From CALGLS01 sp965222105 (GTDB lineage: Bacteria; Bacteroidota; Bacteroidia; Chitinophagales; Saprospiraceae), in the NCBI GenBank assembly GCA_965222105.1, contig CBDCTQ010000024.1:62001-126000 (forward strand): DNA of 64,000 nucleotides, read 5' to 3'. A model generated the notes under the pieces. That model worked only from the letters and a program-made list of their open reading frames with translations, was not told the DNA's origin and searched no databases. Below, in pieces: positions 41,923 to 51,142 of this stretch (position 1 is the first letter of the stretch; each line of letters begins with the position of its first letter). A program made the position numbers and the translations under genes.

Positions 41923-41945
41923 ACCTGGTCAGCGATTGACCAGGT
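41923..41945 (-). terminator. Terminator of the small membrane-protein gene
   Basis: ACCTGGTCA (41923-41931) and TGACCAGGT (41937-41945) form a 9-bp stem with a 5-nt loop. On the minus strand it is followed by TTTTTTT. Confidence 0.8.
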
Positions 41946-41996
41946 GCTCGGTATTATAATGTCAACGTATTTTCCGAAAGGGGTATAACCCTTGCA

Positions 41997-42413
41997 TCAG
42001 CTTCGTCCCCTTCCCAATAACAATCCGATTACGCCTCCTCCAATGGCTCCCATGACCAGTTGGATTACAGCGTCCACGACCAGGGTTGTTGGCGTACCCA
42101 CGTTGGTGGTACCCAGCAAAATACAACCATTGACCAATGCCACCAGCAAGCCGATCAGTGCGCCGGTTTTAGCTCCGGTCACAAAGGTGCGGATGCCGGC
42201 CCACCGCTCGTAAATATAGGCGATGAGAAAAGCCAGGCAAAGATGACCCAGAAAGATCAGCGGAAGGCTGGGGCTTTGTTTTGCCACTCCAGTGGCCGAC
42301 CCCATGTTGTTGCTGAAAAAGTCACTCAACATTGTGGCATAAAAAAGGAACCCCAGGATGAAGAAAATAACGGCTCCCACCAATGTGGATAATAACATTT
42401 TTTGTGTATCCAT
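41997..42413 (-). CDS. Small four-TM membrane protein (DUF1761-like)
   Basis: 138 residues with four hydrophobic segments: LVGAVIFFILGFLFYATMLSDF, LIFLGHLCLAFLIAYIYERW, GALIGLLVALVNGCILL and AIGGGVIGLLLGRG. The GFLFYATMLSDFF segment and overall layout resemble DUF1761 proteins, but I am not certain. Function is unknown. It has its own terminator and looks monocistronic. Confidence 0.65.
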   Translation of the reverse strand: MDTQKMLLSTLVGAVIFFILGFLFYATMLSDFFSNNMGSATGVAKQSPSLPLIFLGHLCLAFLIAYIYERWAGIRTFVTGAKTGALIGLLVALVNGCILLGTTNVGTPTTLVVDAVIQLVMGAIGGGVIGLLLGRGRS

Positions 42414-42644
42414 AATAGTAAAGTTTGATTACATATTGCCCTATGTTCAGGTGGGACCAGCAGGCATAGGCAGCTTACAGCCGACTCTGCTACAATGACG
42501 AAGGGTTAGCGTGGTGGAAAGACGGAAACCGGAAATCAGATTCCTGAAAGAAATGTGTTATTTGCGCTTTGCTCATAGTAGCTGCGGTCAAAGTTAACAC
42601 TAAATAGGAGATTAACCCTAAAAATTGGGGAATTAAAATCTCTT

Positions 42645-44006
42645 TCAGGGCCTTATTTGATTGGTCCAGAGCTTGATCGTCGGGCAGTAATTATAAGAGG
42701 GATCTACCTGTATATAGGTGTTTTGTACCCTTTCCTGGACCCATTCGTTGAGGTGGAGTGATTTTTTTTGTTCTATGGCCGCCATTTTGATCTTGGTATA
42801 ATCCAGTTCGAGGCTGGCCTTGTGGGGTTTGGTGCGCGACTTGAGCAGGACGATGCGGTAAGACGTTTCGCCGGGGCCGGTACGGAATGGGAAGGGCTGG
42901 GAAATGTCGCCCACTTCCATGGTGTCGATGGTAAAATACACTTCCGGGTCGAGGTCGCCGATCTCAAAGAAAGTATTGCCGGTGGCGTTGTTCACCAGGT
43001 TGCCGTCGTTGGTAAAGCTCTGCTGGTTTTGGTCGGAAAAGCGTTTGACGGCCTGTGAAAAAGAGATCGAGTCGGTCAATATAAGTTCGCGTATTTCCAT
43101 TAGTTTGGATTGTGCCAGTTCGAGGTCGCCGTCAGTTATTTCGGGCTTGACCAGTATGTGCCGCAGGAGGAGGCTGTTGCCGCGGCGCTCCAGTTGCTGG
43201 ATGATGTGAAATCCAAATTCGGTTTCTATGAGCGGTGAAATTTCATTCACCTTCAGGTTGTAGGCGGCCGCTTCAAATTCAGGGACGTAGCTACCCCGTT
43301 TGGCCCAGCCCAGGTCGCCGCCGACCCGCCCGGAGCCAGGATCGTCGGAGTAGAGGGTGGCCAGGTCGCCAAAGTCCTCTCCTTCTTCGAGTATGCGCGT
43401 CCGTATTTCGGTGAGTTTTTCTCTTGCCAGCCGGCCTTGTTCGTCATTGACTTTGGGTTTGTAGACGACTTCGGCCAGTTCGACTTCTGAGTTGAAGTAG
43501 GGCAAGCTGTCCACGGGTACTTTATTGAAAAAATCGCGTACTTCCGACGGCGTTATATCAATGGTGCTGACGACGGATTCGCGCATTCGTTCTACCAGCA
43601 TTTGGTTTTTGAGGTCTTCGCGCATTTTTTCTTTCATTTCGGCAGGGGTCTGGCCGTAGTATTCGTAAAACTGTTTTTCGTCGCCGTTCATCAATTGGAG
43701 GATGTGATCGAAACGGGCGTCGAGTTGGGTTTCGACTTCTTCGTCAGTGATGGGGATACTGTCCAGTTTGGCCTGGCAGAGCAGGAGGCTGTTGGCCAGC
43801 AAGTTGTCCAGGATGTTGCAACGGAAACCGTCAGGTACGGACCCTTGCTGACTGACCATGTAATTGTATTGTTCTTCCAGGTCGGAGAGCAATACCAATT
43901 CATTGCCCACCACGCCTACTACTTTGTCGATCACTTCGCGGTCCTGGGCAAGGAGGGAGCTGGATAATAACAAGCCTATGATAAAAACAGTTGTAAGTCG
44001 AACCAT
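42645..44006 (-). CDS. surA: SurA-like periplasmic peptidyl-prolyl isomerase
   Basis: A 453-residue chaperone/isomerase for outer-membrane protein folding. Signal peptide MVRLTTVFIIGLLLSSSLLAQ, then a SurA-N domain (VDKVVGVVGNELVLLSDLEE). Two parvulin domains follow: VELAEVVYKPKVNDEQ...GGDLGWAKRGSYVPEFEAAA, and LLLRHILVKPEITDGDLELA with a more degenerate second half. It is the last of three isomerase genes in tandem, 9 bp after the preceding gene, a layout conserved in Bacteroidota. Confidence 0.88.
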   Translation of the reverse strand: MVRLTTVFIIGLLLSSSLLAQDREVIDKVVGVVGNELVLLSDLEEQYNYMVSQQGSVPDGFRCNILDNLLANSLLLCQAKLDSIPITDEEVETQLDARFDHILQLMNGDEKQFYEYYGQTPAEMKEKMREDLKNQMLVERMRESVVSTIDITPSEVRDFFNKVPVDSLPYFNSEVELAEVVYKPKVNDEQGRLAREKLTEIRTRILEEGEDFGDLATLYSDDPGSGRVGGDLGWAKRGSYVPEFEAAAYNLKVNEISPLIETEFGFHIIQQLERRGNSLLLRHILVKPEITDGDLELAQSKLMEIRELILTDSISFSQAVKRFSDQNQQSFTNDGNLVNNATGNTFFEIGDLDPEVYFTIDTMEVGDISQPFPFRTGPGETSYRIVLLKSRTKPHKASLELDYTKIKMAAIEQKKSLHLNEWVQERVQNTYIQVDPSYNYCPTIKLWTNQIRP

Positions 44007-44015
44007 GATTTGGGT

Positions 44016-44918
44016 TTAGTCATTTTTTACAAAAACCTTGACGTTGTTTCGGCGTAGTTCCCGGTCGTATAATTCCTCTCGTTTTTTGGTCAGCAATTCG
44101 ATTTTCCGGTTGTGAAGGATCACTTTGGTGAGTTGTTCCTTGACGTATTCCAGTGGCGCTATTTCTTTGGCTTTGACGGCTTCCAACACGCGGAAATAAT
44201 AGCGGTGCGTGTTGTCTTTCAACGTCAATTCCTTGCCGGTACGTATGCTGGTAGACGACAAACTGCCTTGGGGCAACTGGATGGCAATGTCCTCTTTTTT
44301 GTACCAAATGCTGTCGGTCAGCATGTATACCTCGGCATTTTTGGTGCAATATTCCAGCAGGGCCGGATAATCTTCTTCCTTATTGTTGCGCCATAGTTTT
44401 TTGAGGGTCGACAGGTCGTCCACTTTTCTGGGTACCTTGATGAGGTGGCAGCGCAGAATGGTCGACGACAGCCGGTATTGTTCTTTGTTGTTTTCGTAGA
44501 AGTTGACCAACTCCGTAGGCGACACAATGGAGTCCATCATCAGGTCGACCATGCTTTTTTCAAAATTGTGTTTGATGAGAGAGGCGCGATAGTCGCGTAC
44601 CAGCTCGTCAATGTCCAGATCGTTAGGGATACTTCGTTCGGCTTCGTGCATGAGGACGTTGTCGCGCACCCATTTTTCTATAAAATTGTTGACGATCACG
44701 TTGCTGTCCTGTGCACTGCAATTTTGTGGAAACATCCCCTCCATATCTCCCAGGTACAGAATTTTGTTGTGTACCTGGGCCAATATCCTTTTTGAAGGGT
44801 CGTCGGGCTGTTGGGTTGCTGGCCGGCATCCAATTAAAGACATGATGCACAACAATAATGCTACGGTGTAGTTGTGCAAATAGCTTCCGCCAAAATTTAT
44901 TTTCAAAAGATCGCTCAT
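44016..44918 (-). CDS. SurA-N-like lipoprotein, putative isomerase-related chaperone
   Basis: A 300-residue lipoprotein with a long N-terminal leader and lipobox MSLIGC (Cys about 31). A shorter start inside the leader (at VALLLCIMSL) is possible. ILAQVHNKILYLGDMEGMFP and VRDNVLMHEAERSIPNDLD match the chaperone N-terminal domain of SurA-like proteins. The parvulin core is weak: only LSSTILRCHLIKVPRKVDD looks related. It probably acts as a membrane-tethered chaperone. It starts 6 bp after the upstream PpiC-type gene. Confidence 0.75.
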   Translation of the reverse strand: MSDLLKINFGGSYLHNYTVALLLCIMSLIGCRPATQQPDDPSKRILAQVHNKILYLGDMEGMFPQNCSAQDSNVIVNNFIEKWVRDNVLMHEAERSIPNDLDIDELVRDYRASLIKHNFEKSMVDLMMDSIVSPTELVNFYENNKEQYRLSSTILRCHLIKVPRKVDDLSTLKKLWRNNKEEDYPALLEYCTKNAEVYMLTDSIWYKKEDIAIQLPQGSLSSTSIRTGKELTLKDNTHRYYFRVLEAVKAKEIAPLEYVKEQLTKVILHNRKIELLTKKREELYDRELRRNNVKVFVKND

Positions 44919-44924
44919 CGCCTC

Positions 44925-46940
44925 TTACTTGATCATACCATCAAAAATCGCATCGTCGACGGTTACTTTATAGCTGTTGCGCAATTCCTCCACCCATTGC
45001 TTTTCCAAAAAGTCCTGGTAGTCGGCGATGACGTAGCCACGAGCATCTTTCAGCGGTTTTTCACCGGGGGGGAGGATTTTTTCTATAATCATAAATCGGG
45101 TCGATTTGTTGCGGGGGTTGACTTTGCCGTTGGTCATGGCGCCCACCTTCCAGTCGATGGCGTTGAGGTCTTCGTTTTTACCCTTTTCATAGGTTTTTTT
45201 CTCAATGGCCAATGCCTCTTTTTTGCCGTCGAATTCGTTGTTGATCAGTTGGTCGACGGTGCCTTTCAGGGCGGCTTTTCGTATGGCATCCATCTTGCCT
45301 TCATGACCGGCCATGACGGTGTAAGTGCTGACCTCGGCGCGTTCGTCCCATTGGTATTTGTGCCGGTGTTTTTGGTGATAGGCTTTCAGGCCGGTGGAGT
45401 CCTGGGAGGCTTTGTCCCATACGAGCAATTTAGTGGCCTCAAACAGGAGGATGCCTTCCTCATATTCGCGCATCAGGGATTTGAACTCGGGGTATTTTTT
45501 TTCAAGTTGTCCTTCCTCGTATTTGATGCAGCTTTCTTCTACAAATCCGTCGTAGATCTGATCGGCGGTAGTTTTCAGTTCCGATTTGTTGCGTTGTCGC
45601 ATCCGCAAGGAGGATCGTTTTGCATAGGAAGCAAAATCGGATAGTTTGAAATTCATGTCGTTGCCAAAACTAAACAGTACCGGGTTTTTATCCAGTTGGG
45701 GTATCTGCCATTTATGGGTGAGGAAGCTGCTGTCGAGCGAATTGACAAACTGGTTGTATACACGGTTGTCGGCCTTGAAGCGGCCCTCCTTTTTGATGCG
45801 TTCGATCATGGCGTTTTTGGCAATTTGCTGTCGGCTGTATTTTTGGGTGGCCTGCCGCTTTTTGCCTGATTCCTGTATTTTGGCCATCAGCCGCCGTTTG
45901 GCGATGTCTTCGGGTTCGGGATCTTTTTTGCTGATCCTTCTTACGATGTGCCATCCGACGGAGCTTTCAAAAGGAGCCGACCATTCGCCATCCTTCGTGA
46001 TACCGAAAGCCACGTCTTTAAATTTTTCGTCTACCGGGCTGTTGGTGCGAAGCGGGCCCACCACGCCGCCTTTGGTCTTAGAACTTTTGTCTTCCGAATG
46101 TACCTGGGCGATCTGTTCGAACGACTGTCCGGCCTTCAACAACTGGTAGAGGCTGTCTATTTTGGCCTTAGCCTGACTACTGATGCTTAGCTTTCCCGTT
46201 TTATCCTTTTTGTTGCGGATGAGGATATGTGCTACTTCGATTTCGCCCCGGGCAGGACGTACATCGTTGATTCGAATGATGTGGTATCCGGCTACGGTGC
46301 GCACGGGTTTGGAGTAGCTGCCTTTCGGCAAATCGTATGCTGCCGTTTCCATGTCGTAAAAACCCTGGCGGAACATGGCAACAAAAAATCCGAGTCGGCC
46401 ACCTTTTTCTTTGGTGTACTGGTCTTCGGAATGTTGTTTAGCTACCTCTCCAAACTCGTCCCCGCCCTGAAGCATTTGGTAGATGCTTTCGATTTTTTGA
46501 AGGGCTTTTTTTTCCTGGTCGGCATTGGCATTAGGAGCCAGGGCAACCATAATGTGGCTCAGGTCGACCTCTTTTTGGGTTCGTTTATAGGCTTCATCTA
46601 CTAATCTATTGGTCACTTCCTTGTCCACCAGATAAGAATTGGCGAGTTGTTGGCGGTAGCCAGCCAGTTCGCGTTGCAGAGAGGGGATGGTGTCGAGTTT
46701 CATGTCTTTGGCTCGCTGTACTTTGAGTTTGAATTTGATGTACAGATCGAGGTATTCCTGGAGAGAAGCTTTTGAGAAATCGGCCTTGTCGCCGTTTGTT
46801 TTTGAATAGATGTATTCAAATTCGGACAGGTGTACCGGTGTATTTTCGACGGTAAACAAGACCGGATCACTATGCTGCGCCAGCAACAGATTACTTAATA
46901 AAAAAAGGCCATACAGCCCGGATACAATGCGCTTTATCAT
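44925..46940 (-). CDS. PpiC-type peptidyl-prolyl isomerase with two parvulin domains
   Basis: A 671-residue exported isomerase. Signal peptide MIKRIVSGLYGLFLLSNLLLAQ; chaperone domain (LSEFEYIYSKTNGDKADFSK). First parvulin domain: VDLSHIMVALAPN to RTVAGYHIIRINDVRP. Second: IEVAHILIRNKKDKTG to SSVGWHIVRRISKK. A long helical C-terminal region follows, including KAYHQKHRHKYQWDERAEV. It heads the three-gene isomerase operon, which has a structured 5' leader. Its job is most likely folding of outer-membrane or T9SS cargo proteins. Confidence 0.9.
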   Translation of the reverse strand: MIKRIVSGLYGLFLLSNLLLAQHSDPVLFTVENTPVHLSEFEYIYSKTNGDKADFSKASLQEYLDLYIKFKLKVQRAKDMKLDTIPSLQRELAGYRQQLANSYLVDKEVTNRLVDEAYKRTQKEVDLSHIMVALAPNANADQEKKALQKIESIYQMLQGGDEFGEVAKQHSEDQYTKEKGGRLGFFVAMFRQGFYDMETAAYDLPKGSYSKPVRTVAGYHIIRINDVRPARGEIEVAHILIRNKKDKTGKLSISSQAKAKIDSLYQLLKAGQSFEQIAQVHSEDKSSKTKGGVVGPLRTNSPVDEKFKDVAFGITKDGEWSAPFESSVGWHIVRRISKKDPEPEDIAKRRLMAKIQESGKKRQATQKYSRQQIAKNAMIERIKKEGRFKADNRVYNQFVNSLDSSFLTHKWQIPQLDKNPVLFSFGNDMNFKLSDFASYAKRSSLRMRQRNKSELKTTADQIYDGFVEESCIKYEEGQLEKKYPEFKSLMREYEEGILLFEATKLLVWDKASQDSTGLKAYHQKHRHKYQWDERAEVSTYTVMAGHEGKMDAIRKAALKGTVDQLINNEFDGKKEALAIEKKTYEKGKNEDLNAIDWKVGAMTNGKVNPRNKSTRFMIIEKILPPGEKPLKDARGYVIADYQDFLEKQWVEELRNSYKVTVDDAIFDGMIK

Positions 46941-46967
46941 TTTTGCTTGTTTTTTTGTAAAAAGTGA

Positions 46968-47035
46968 AGGTCGACTTCATCGGAGCAGCTTTTCAGGGGA
47001 AACCATGCCACCTAACCGTATTATCCAGTCGACCT
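46968..47035 (-). promoter_or_regulatory. Structured 5' leader of the isomerase operon
   Basis: Perfect 9-bp arms AGGTCGACT (46968-46976) and AGTCGACCT (47027-47035) enclose 50 nt with further short complementary words (CGG 46981-46983 / CCG 47017-47019). The arms lie between the -7 element and the ATG at 46940, so they would be in the mRNA leader. It matches no riboswitch class I know. Confidence 0.45.
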
Positions 47036-47051
47036 GAAAGCTAAAACGGCA

Positions 47052-47059
47052 CAAAATTA
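47052..47059 (-). promoter_or_regulatory. -7 element TAATTTTG of the isomerase operon
   Basis: An exact TAnnTTTG match on the minus strand. It predicts a leader of about 105 nt that contains the 46968-47035 hairpin. No clear -33 box was found. Confidence 0.4.
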
Positions 47060-47177
47060 CTAAAAATTATGCTCTTGGCGATGGTTGCGGATATTGAAGA
47101 TCGTCGGGCAGATGGTTAATCGATGAAAAGCCCAGTGAATGCTTCTTTTACCAGTTGCAATGCCCTACTTTTAGCCC

Positions 47178-48038
47178 ATGAAACAGATCACCATTCGTCT
47201 GGGCGGTGTCCCGGAGCATTTTAACCTCCCCATCCACCTGGCCCATGAAGAGGGGCTTTTCGCCAAACGGGGCGTCGATCTGCAATGGACGACTTTCGGC
47301 GGCGGCACCGGACAGATGACTCAGGCGCTCCGCACCGACGAAGTGGACGCCTGTATCCTGCTTACCGAAGGCATCATTGCCGACATCATCCGCGGCAATC
47401 CCTCCAAGATCGTCAGCGAATACGTCACCACACCGCTGTCGTGGGGGGTACATACGGCTCGGCAAAACGATCTGACTCGGTATGCCGATATTTTCTCCCG
47501 GCGGTATGCCATCAGCCGCTTTGGGTCGGGGTCGCACCTGATGGCCATCGTCGATGCCAACAGCAAAGGACATCAGCTCGACACGGGCCAGTTTAACATC
47601 ATCAACAACCTCGACGGCGCGCTCAAATCGCTGCAACAGCTACAAACCGACGTTTTTTACTGGGAAAAATACACCACCAAACCCTATGTCGACAACGGAC
47701 AACTGCGGCGCCTCGGCACCTACCAAACGCCCTGGCCCTGTTTTGTGGTGGCTGCCACCGACCGCATTCTCAATGAACAACCAGAGGCCGTGATCCGCAC
47801 CCTCCGCACCCTCCACGACCGGTGCGATCAGTTTATGCAGTCCGACGAAGCCATCGGGCTGGTCAGCCAGCGATATTCCCAACAACATGCCGACGTGGCC
47901 CGCTGGTATCACAGCACGGCGTGGGCCATCCACGGCTGGGTGAGCGACAAAATGATCAAAAGCGTTTTGTATCACTTGCGACTCGCCGATATTATTTCGG
48001 AAGACCAGCCTGTGCCGGAGTTGATCTGGAAGCGGTAA
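47178..48038 (+). CDS. Cytoplasmic periplasmic-binding-protein-like protein (NMT1/THI5-SsuA-like)
   Basis: 286 residues of type 2 periplasmic-binding fold: MKQITIRLGGVPEHFNLPIHL, EEGLFAKRGVDLQWTTFGGG, ALRTDEVDACILLTEGIIAD and RFGSGSHLMAIVDA match the NMT1/THI5-SsuA class. There is no signal peptide, and no permease or ATPase neighbour, so it is not a standard transport component. It may be a solute sensor or enzyme-like homologue, as with yeast THI5. It converges with the amidohydrolase gene. Confidence 0.75.
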   Translation: MKQITIRLGGVPEHFNLPIHLAHEEGLFAKRGVDLQWTTFGGGTGQMTQALRTDEVDACILLTEGIIADIIRGNPSKIVSEYVTTPLSWGVHTARQNDLTRYADIFSRRYAISRFGSGSHLMAIVDANSKGHQLDTGQFNIINNLDGALKSLQQLQTDVFYWEKYTTKPYVDNGQLRRLGTYQTPWPCFVVAATDRILNEQPEAVIRTLRTLHDRCDQFMQSDEAIGLVSQRYSQQHADVARWYHSTAWAIHGWVSDKMIKSVLYHLRLADIISEDQPVPELIWKR

Positions 48039-48063
48039 AGTTGTGTTTAGTTTAGTCCTTCAA

Positions 48064-49239
48064 TCACAAAAGCTTCTCGACCTGAGTATCCCGGCTGAGT
48101 CGAAACGGAGGGGCCATGTTCAGCAAGTTCAATCCGGGGGTTTTGCCGGGTTCGATGCTGCCCAGCTCGTCGTCAAAGCCCAGGGCCTGTGCGCCGTTGA
48201 GGGTAGCCCAGTGCAGGAGGGTATCGAACGGGACATACGACTGATACCGGGCGATGGTTTTCATCTCTTCCAGAATAGACAGTTGCCAGTTGGAGGTGAG
48301 GCTGTCCGTTCCGATGGTGAGGAGGGCACCGGTGTCGAGGAAGGCCTGGTAATTGGGCAGCCGGTTTTCGATATAGAGATTGGCGTTGGGGCAGGTGGCC
48401 CAAAATACGTTTTCGTTCCACTGTTGGGCAGCGCGAATATCGTCGGTAGTCGTCAGAGTGTTGTGGACGAAGAGGGTGCGGCAGCCGGGGTTCATATGAT
48501 GGAGGGCATAGTGGATGGCCGTTTGGCCGGTGGGCTGAAAACCATCGAGGGGAATGTTGAAACTTTTGTAAAAGTCGAGGAAGGCGCCCGTTTTTTGCAA
48601 AAACAATTCATTTTCGGGAGGGGTTTCCTGGTTGTGGATGCTTACGGTTGTGGTGTCGCCATTGAAGTCGTTGATTTTTTTGAACAAAGTGGGCGAAACG
48701 GTATAAGGAGCATGGGGCACTACGCTTTTGCGATTTCCATTGGTGTCGGACTGGCCGTCGAAAACGGCGGCGTATTTTTGAAATTCCCGGTTTGCCCATT
48801 CGTCCTGCAGGAAGTCGAACATTTCCACGAAACTGTGATACCTGATGGGACTCTTCGATTTACGGGGTTCCGTGTCCGTCTTGTTAGAAATGTCACCGAC
48901 GGCAACGATACCTGCCCGTTGCATTTCACGGTCGGCGGCATCGATGGCGGCCAGTATTTCTTCTTGAGGCGAATCTCTGAACGACACCACACTGGTTATA
49001 AACGGAATGAGGGAGGTGCCGGTGGCCACCTTGCCTTTCATGTGCGACAGTTCGAGGTGGCAATGGGTATTGACAAACCCCGGAGCGAGGATGCCACTAC
49101 GGATGTCGAGAGTAGCCGGGTCGTGTTGATCGCGGGTTTCGATGGCTAGGATGGTGCCTTTGTCATCGACAATCACTACTCCATGCTGAAGGGGGGGAGA
49201 GCTGACGGGGAAGAGGTAGTCGGCGGTGATCTTTCTCAT
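48064..49239 (-). CDS. Metal-dependent amidohydrolase (ATZ/TRZ or aminofutalosine-deaminase type)
   Basis: 391 residues. Metal motif PGFVNTHCHLELSHMKG (His ligands about 59 and 61); third His in VPHAPYTVSPTLF; fourth in IHNQETPPENEL; metal/catalytic Asp in LTIGTDSLTSNW. C-terminal GSIEPGKTPGLNLLN is the standard composite beta-domain end. Members deaminate nucleosides, aminofutalosine or chlorinated triazines. The LELSHMKG loop fits the nucleoside/aminofutalosine deaminase branch, but no other menaquinone gene is nearby. The DUF1015 gene lies 13 bp upstream on the same strand. Confidence 0.82.
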   Translation of the reverse strand: MRKITADYLFPVSSPPLQHGVVIVDDKGTILAIETRDQHDPATLDIRSGILAPGFVNTHCHLELSHMKGKVATGTSLIPFITSVVSFRDSPQEEILAAIDAADREMQRAGIVAVGDISNKTDTEPRKSKSPIRYHSFVEMFDFLQDEWANREFQKYAAVFDGQSDTNGNRKSVVPHAPYTVSPTLFKKINDFNGDTTTVSIHNQETPPENELFLQKTGAFLDFYKSFNIPLDGFQPTGQTAIHYALHHMNPGCRTLFVHNTLTTTDDIRAAQQWNENVFWATCPNANLYIENRLPNYQAFLDTGALLTIGTDSLTSNWQLSILEEMKTIARYQSYVPFDTLLHWATLNGAQALGFDDELGSIEPGKTPGLNLLNMAPPFRLSRDTQVEKLL

Positions 49240-49252
49240 TGGGTAGGTGGAA

Positions 49253-50359
49253 TTAAATTTCGGCTACAATCATTCCGTTTTTGATTCTGGGTTCAAACCA
49301 GGTTGATTTGGGCGGCATGGTTTTTCGCATATCGGCTATTTGGACGATGTCGGAAATATCAATGGGATAAAGACAAAATCCGACGCGGTTCGATGTTTTG
49401 AGTAGTTCTTTGCGGAAGCCAGCCAGGCCTTTGGGGCCTTCCACGTAGGTCAGGCGCTTGTCGGTGCGAACGTCTACTACGCCGAGGATGTCGCACAGTA
49501 CTTTTTCGTCGAGCATGGTGGCGTCGAGGAGTACTTTTTTCTTGCGGTATTCTTTGAGCACTGATTTGCGCCAGGTGAGCCGGTACCATTCTTTGTCGAT
49601 CCAGAAAGTGAGCTCGTGTTTGGCTTTTGGTTTGGCGGGTTTGCGGAGGGGAGTGATGTTGAACACCTGCGAGAGCCGGGCCATAAAGGTGGTGGGGGTA
49701 CAGTCGTCGAGGGCTTCAACGACGCGGTTGTAGTCGTGAATTTCCAATTCGGTCATAGGGAAAAATACGGTTAACAACTGGTCGCAGCGGTATTTTTTCT
49801 TTTTGCGAAAGCGCTTGTGTAAGAGTGCTGTTGCAGAAGAGCGGTGGTGTCCGTCGGCGATGTAGGCAATGTGGATATCTTTGTTAAAAAGCTGTTGAAA
49901 TTTTTGAATGGTTTGTCCGTCGGCCACTTCCCAAATGTAATGCTTTTGTTTTTCTCCCGGCACATTGCAACTGAAGAAACACTCCTCTTTTTTGATGATC
50001 TGTTGGATGAGCCGGGAGATGGATTTTACTTCGGGATAAGTCAGCAGGACGGGTTTGACCATGGCCTTTCGCCCCACGAGGAGGTTGAGTTGTTTTTGTT
50101 CTTTAGAGTCGAGGGTGTTTTCGTGGATTTTGATTTTTCCGCTAAGATAGTCGTCGATGTCGGAGCAGGCGATCAGTCCGGTAAAGTTACGGTCGGGTGT
50201 GGCTATCTGGTAGATGTAGAGTGCCTCGTGGGCATTTTTTTGAAAGAACCCCGATTTTTTGTATTCGGGATAATCTTCTTTGACGGTCGAAAAAAAAGTA
50301 TCGGTAGAGGAAATGTAGTTGAAGTCGGGATATACTGCCTGAAAGGGATTAATTCGCAT
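49253..50359 (-). CDS. DUF1015 family protein
   Basis: 368 residues from ATG 50359 (MRINPFQAVYPDFNYISSTD). The diagnostic DUF1015 motif IAYIADGHHRSSATALLHKRF lies near 172-192, with MTELEIHDYNRVVEAL following and KTMPPKSTWFEPRIKNGMIV at the C-terminus. Archaeal relatives include the ADP-dependent serine kinase SerK. The bacterial family is often found near serine biosynthesis genes, but none is seen here. A kinase or phosphoserine role is possible but unproven. The frame extends 25 codons upstream without support. Confidence 0.82.
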   Translation of the reverse strand: MRINPFQAVYPDFNYISSTDTFFSTVKEDYPEYKKSGFFQKNAHEALYIYQIATPDRNFTGLIACSDIDDYLSGKIKIHENTLDSKEQKQLNLLVGRKAMVKPVLLTYPEVKSISRLIQQIIKKEECFFSCNVPGEKQKHYIWEVADGQTIQKFQQLFNKDIHIAYIADGHHRSSATALLHKRFRKKKKYRCDQLLTVFFPMTELEIHDYNRVVEALDDCTPTTFMARLSQVFNITPLRKPAKPKAKHELTFWIDKEWYRLTWRKSVLKEYRKKKVLLDATMLDEKVLCDILGVVDVRTDKRLTYVEGPKGLAGFRKELLKTSNRVGFCLYPIDISDIVQIADMRKTMPPKSTWFEPRIKNGMIVAEI

Positions 50360-50447
50360 GTGTTGGTTCTGTATCGTTATTGCCCGAAAGAGGGGGCACG
50401 TCCCAAAGTTAGGGAAGATGTGGCAATACCCCAATTATTTCTTGTTG

Positions 50448-50948
50448 TTACTTTATCATTTTGAGGAAGGTGCCGACAAACCAGTTGGCATCGGCTCGGG
50501 TAAGGGACTCAAGGGCGGAGTCGGCTTTGCAGGAAAACATTTTGAGGTCTCTGACTACTTTGCAAAATTCTTTCGACTGGTCGCAGATGCCTTCTACCTC
50601 GGTAATCTCGTCGAGTACTTTGAGTACGGGTTCCAGTTCCCGTCGCTTTCGCTGAATGATGATCTTGCGGATCACTTCCCACATATCTTTTTCGGCAACG
50701 AAGTACTCCCTCCGCTCTCCCTGGCGGAGTTCTTTGTATATCAGCCCCCAGTCGATCAATGCCCGGATGTTCATGTTGGCGCTACCTCTTGATATTTGGA
50801 GTCCCTGCATGATCTCTTCAGTGCAAAGTGCTTGTTTGGAGATCAGCAACAGGGCATGGATCTGCGCCATGGTACGGCTAATGCCCCATTGGGTGCCCAG
50901 GGTTCCCCAGGTTTGTACAAATTTTTCTTTGCCTTCTTTTATGTCCAT
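50448..50948 (-). CDS. GbsR/MarR-family transcriptional regulator
   Basis: 166 residues: FVQTWGTLGTQWGISRTMAQ (helix 1-2), LCTEEIMQGLQISRGSANMNIRAL (winged-helix recognition region), DWGLIYKELRQGERREYFVAE (wing). A C-terminal helical part (VLKVLDEITEVEGICDQSKE) probably dimerises. GbsR proteins control osmoprotectant or drug-efflux genes elsewhere; the target here is unknown. It lies 88 bp upstream of the DUF1015 gene on the same strand. Confidence 0.85.
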   Translation of the reverse strand: MDIKEGKEKFVQTWGTLGTQWGISRTMAQIHALLLISKQALCTEEIMQGLQISRGSANMNIRALIDWGLIYKELRQGERREYFVAEKDMWEVIRKIIIQRKRRELEPVLKVLDEITEVEGICDQSKEFCKVVRDLKMFSCKADSALESLTRADANWFVGTFLKMIK

Positions 50949-51142
50949 TGCGGGTAAAGACTTACGTGCTTTTGATAGATGTGGATTTTACGGAAGTACA
51001 AAGATTTCGTTGCCTTTGCAGCTCCGTATAAGAGGAAAAGGGAAAAAGGGGGCAAATTGTTCGTGAGAAGCGGTTGTTTTTTTAATTAGAGCGGAGGGAT
51101 CAAGATCAGGTCAAAAGTTTCAAGAATCGAAAAAACACTCAT

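Noticed and set aside
46968..47035. SRP RNA, 6S RNA or a known riboswitch in the isomerase leader
   Set aside because: The SRP core (GGAAG tetraloop region), TPP, cobalamin and SAM signatures are absent.
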